DNA from: CAZUCU01 sp964618845
GTDB lineage: Bacteria; Patescibacteriota; Minisyncoccia; Phycocordibacterales; JAACPR01
DNA length: 5,738 nucleotides
NCBI GenBank assembly: GCA_964618845.1
Contig: CAZUCU010000030.1
Coordinates: 1-5,738, forward strand
Direction: 5' to 3'
Positions 5,249 to 5,738 of this stretch are shown piece after piece. Position 1 is the first letter of the stretch; each line of letters begins with the position of its first letter. Under the pieces are notes generated by a model. That model made no database searches, had not been told where the DNA came from, and saw only the letters and a list, made by a program, of their open reading frames with translations. The position numbers were made by a program, and so were the translations under genes.

Positions 5249-5276
5249 TTGACTACAGCAATAAAACTGGTATAAT
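5249..5276 (+). promoter_or_regulatory. Strong promoter of ssrA (tmRNA)
   Basis: TTGACT (5249-5254) is separated by 16 nt from a perfect TATAAT (5271-5276), with an exact extended -10 motif TGG immediately before it. This is the best promoter in the window and suits an abundant stable RNA. The start should be near 5282-5284, giving a 5' leader of about 80 nt before mature tmRNA. Confidence 0.85.
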
Positions 5277-5307
5277 ATTGATGTTCATTGAAAAATTCGA
5301 TGTGGTT

Positions 5308-5367
5308 CCCCTCAAGCGTCTGTATGGAATGGACTTTGTCCAAGGTTAACCCCAGACGCTTGAGGGG
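5308..5367 (+). other. Pre-tmRNA leader hairpin that captures the tmRNA 5' end
   Basis: CCCCTCAAGCGTCTG (5308-5322) is a perfect 15-bp reverse complement of CAGACGCTTGAGGGG (5353-5367), with weaker pairing continuing to 5305/5370. The last bases of the right arm (5365-5367) are the first bases of mature tmRNA. The 30-nt loop contains a second small hairpin, GGAC-TTT-GTCC (5331-5341). In the precursor this stem competes with the tmRNA acceptor stem (5365-5371 with 5730-5736). No T-run follows, so it is not a simple terminator. Confidence 0.75.
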
Positions 5368-5738
5368 GATGCTTGGCATCGACATATAATTTACTTCTTT
5401 ATGTGCAAGATGTGGCTCAAGTAACCACTAAAAAGGCTTGAAAATTTAAGTGCTAAAGATTCTGTTGTAAGTCCTTATTTTAAGGCAAACGACTTTGCAT
5501 TCGCTCTCGCTTAAGCCAGAGCGACATTCAATCAATCAAGGCTTCGTAGATTGAAAGGGTGTTAACTTACGAAGCTCGGCTTTATGACTTCCAACATAAA
5601 GTTTAAAAAATGGAATCGACATTAAACTGTTCTGTCACTCTTATAGGTTTTTTGTTTAAAAAAACAAAGAGTAACTAAATCTTGTAGACTCATTTGGAAG
5701 AATTATATGCACGGGGGTTCAATTCCCCCCATCTCCAC
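5365..5738 (+). ncRNA. ssrA: tmRNA (transfer-messenger RNA), reaching the window edge
   Basis: tmRNA acts with SmpB to release ribosomes stalled on broken mRNA and to tag the nascent protein for degradation. The tRNA-like part is clear: 5' GGGGATG (5365-5371) pairs with CATCTCC (5730-5736, one G-U), discriminator A5737, and C5738 as the first base of an encoded CCA that runs out of the window. The T arm is GGGGG-TTCAATT-CCCCC (5713-5729) and the D-region shows the typical TTGGCATCGACA. Helix 2 forms from 5404-5411 and 5679-5686. Pseudoknot 1: 5412-5415/5425-5428 with 5417-5421/5437-5441. Pseudoknot 2: 5527-5533/5549-5555 with 5541-5548/5568-5575. Pseudoknot 3: 5580-5586/5595-5601 with 5589-5593/5611-5615. 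The fourth is less clear (5637-5642 with 5667-5672). The tag stop lies in helix 5 (5501-5507/5518-5524), as in other tmRNAs. Confidence 0.95.
5452..5514 (+). other. tmRNA tag-peptide reading frame
   Basis: The frame ending in TAA at 5512-5514 is open from GCT at 5452 and encodes AKDSVVSPYFKANDFAFALA. Resume at 5452 is preferred: it lies 10 nt after pseudoknot 1, close to the spacing in E. coli, and has U-A at -5/-4, as E. coli has U85-A86. The shorter option, GCA at 5485 (ANDFAFALA), looks more like the E. coli ANDENYALAA tag but is 43 nt from pseudoknot 1 and lacks U-A. In both cases the end FALA is a typical hydrophobic degradation signal for ClpXP or FtsH-type proteases. Confidence 0.7.

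Overview
This AT-rich window comes from a compact bacterial genome. The best guess is a Candidate Phyla Radiation (Patescibacteria, Parcubacteria-like) organism. That placement is an inference from several features together: no Shine-Dalgarno sequence before any gene, TATAAT boxes placed 6-7 nt before ATG codons, a tRNA without encoded CCA, very short spacers, and dispersed 'AAATTCGAAAT'-type repeats. All genes read normally with TAA or TAG stops.

Layout. Positions 2-77 hold a perfect 27-bp inverted repeat with a GC-rich loop. A long run of minus-strand genes follows; read in transcription order from right to left it is ftsH (4217-2259), a mosaic repeat that supplies the ftsH stop codon, a tRNA with anticodon UAU (2070-1998), a GT32-like glycosyltransferase starting only 4 nt after the tRNA, an unrecognised 137-aa protein, and a hicB-hicA toxin-antitoxin pair. 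On the right, smpB (4406-4855, plus strand) diverges from ftsH across a 100-bp inverted-repeat element. smpB converges on a 70-aa putative zinc-binding protein (5145-4933) across a shared bidirectional terminator. The window ends in ssrA (tmRNA, plus strand, 5365 to the edge), driven by a near-consensus extended -10 promoter.

How the genes fit together. SmpB and tmRNA are the two core parts of trans-translation, and FtsH is one of the proteases known to degrade tagged proteins, so the right half groups ribosome rescue with membrane proteolysis. The left half is accessory: a toxin-antitoxin pair, a sugar transferase and an orphan gene.

Most notable points: (1) an apparent tRNA-Ile(UAU), rare in bacteria, which normally read AUA with lysidine-modified CAU; (2) a tRNA-mRNA junction that would yield a near-leaderless mRNA after tRNA 3' processing; (3) a pre-tmRNA leader that can form a 15-bp perfect helix sequestering the 5' end of mature tmRNA; (4) a predicted 20-codon tmRNA tag, longer than usual; (5) a general leaderless promoter architecture. 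No wholly new multi-gene system is evident.
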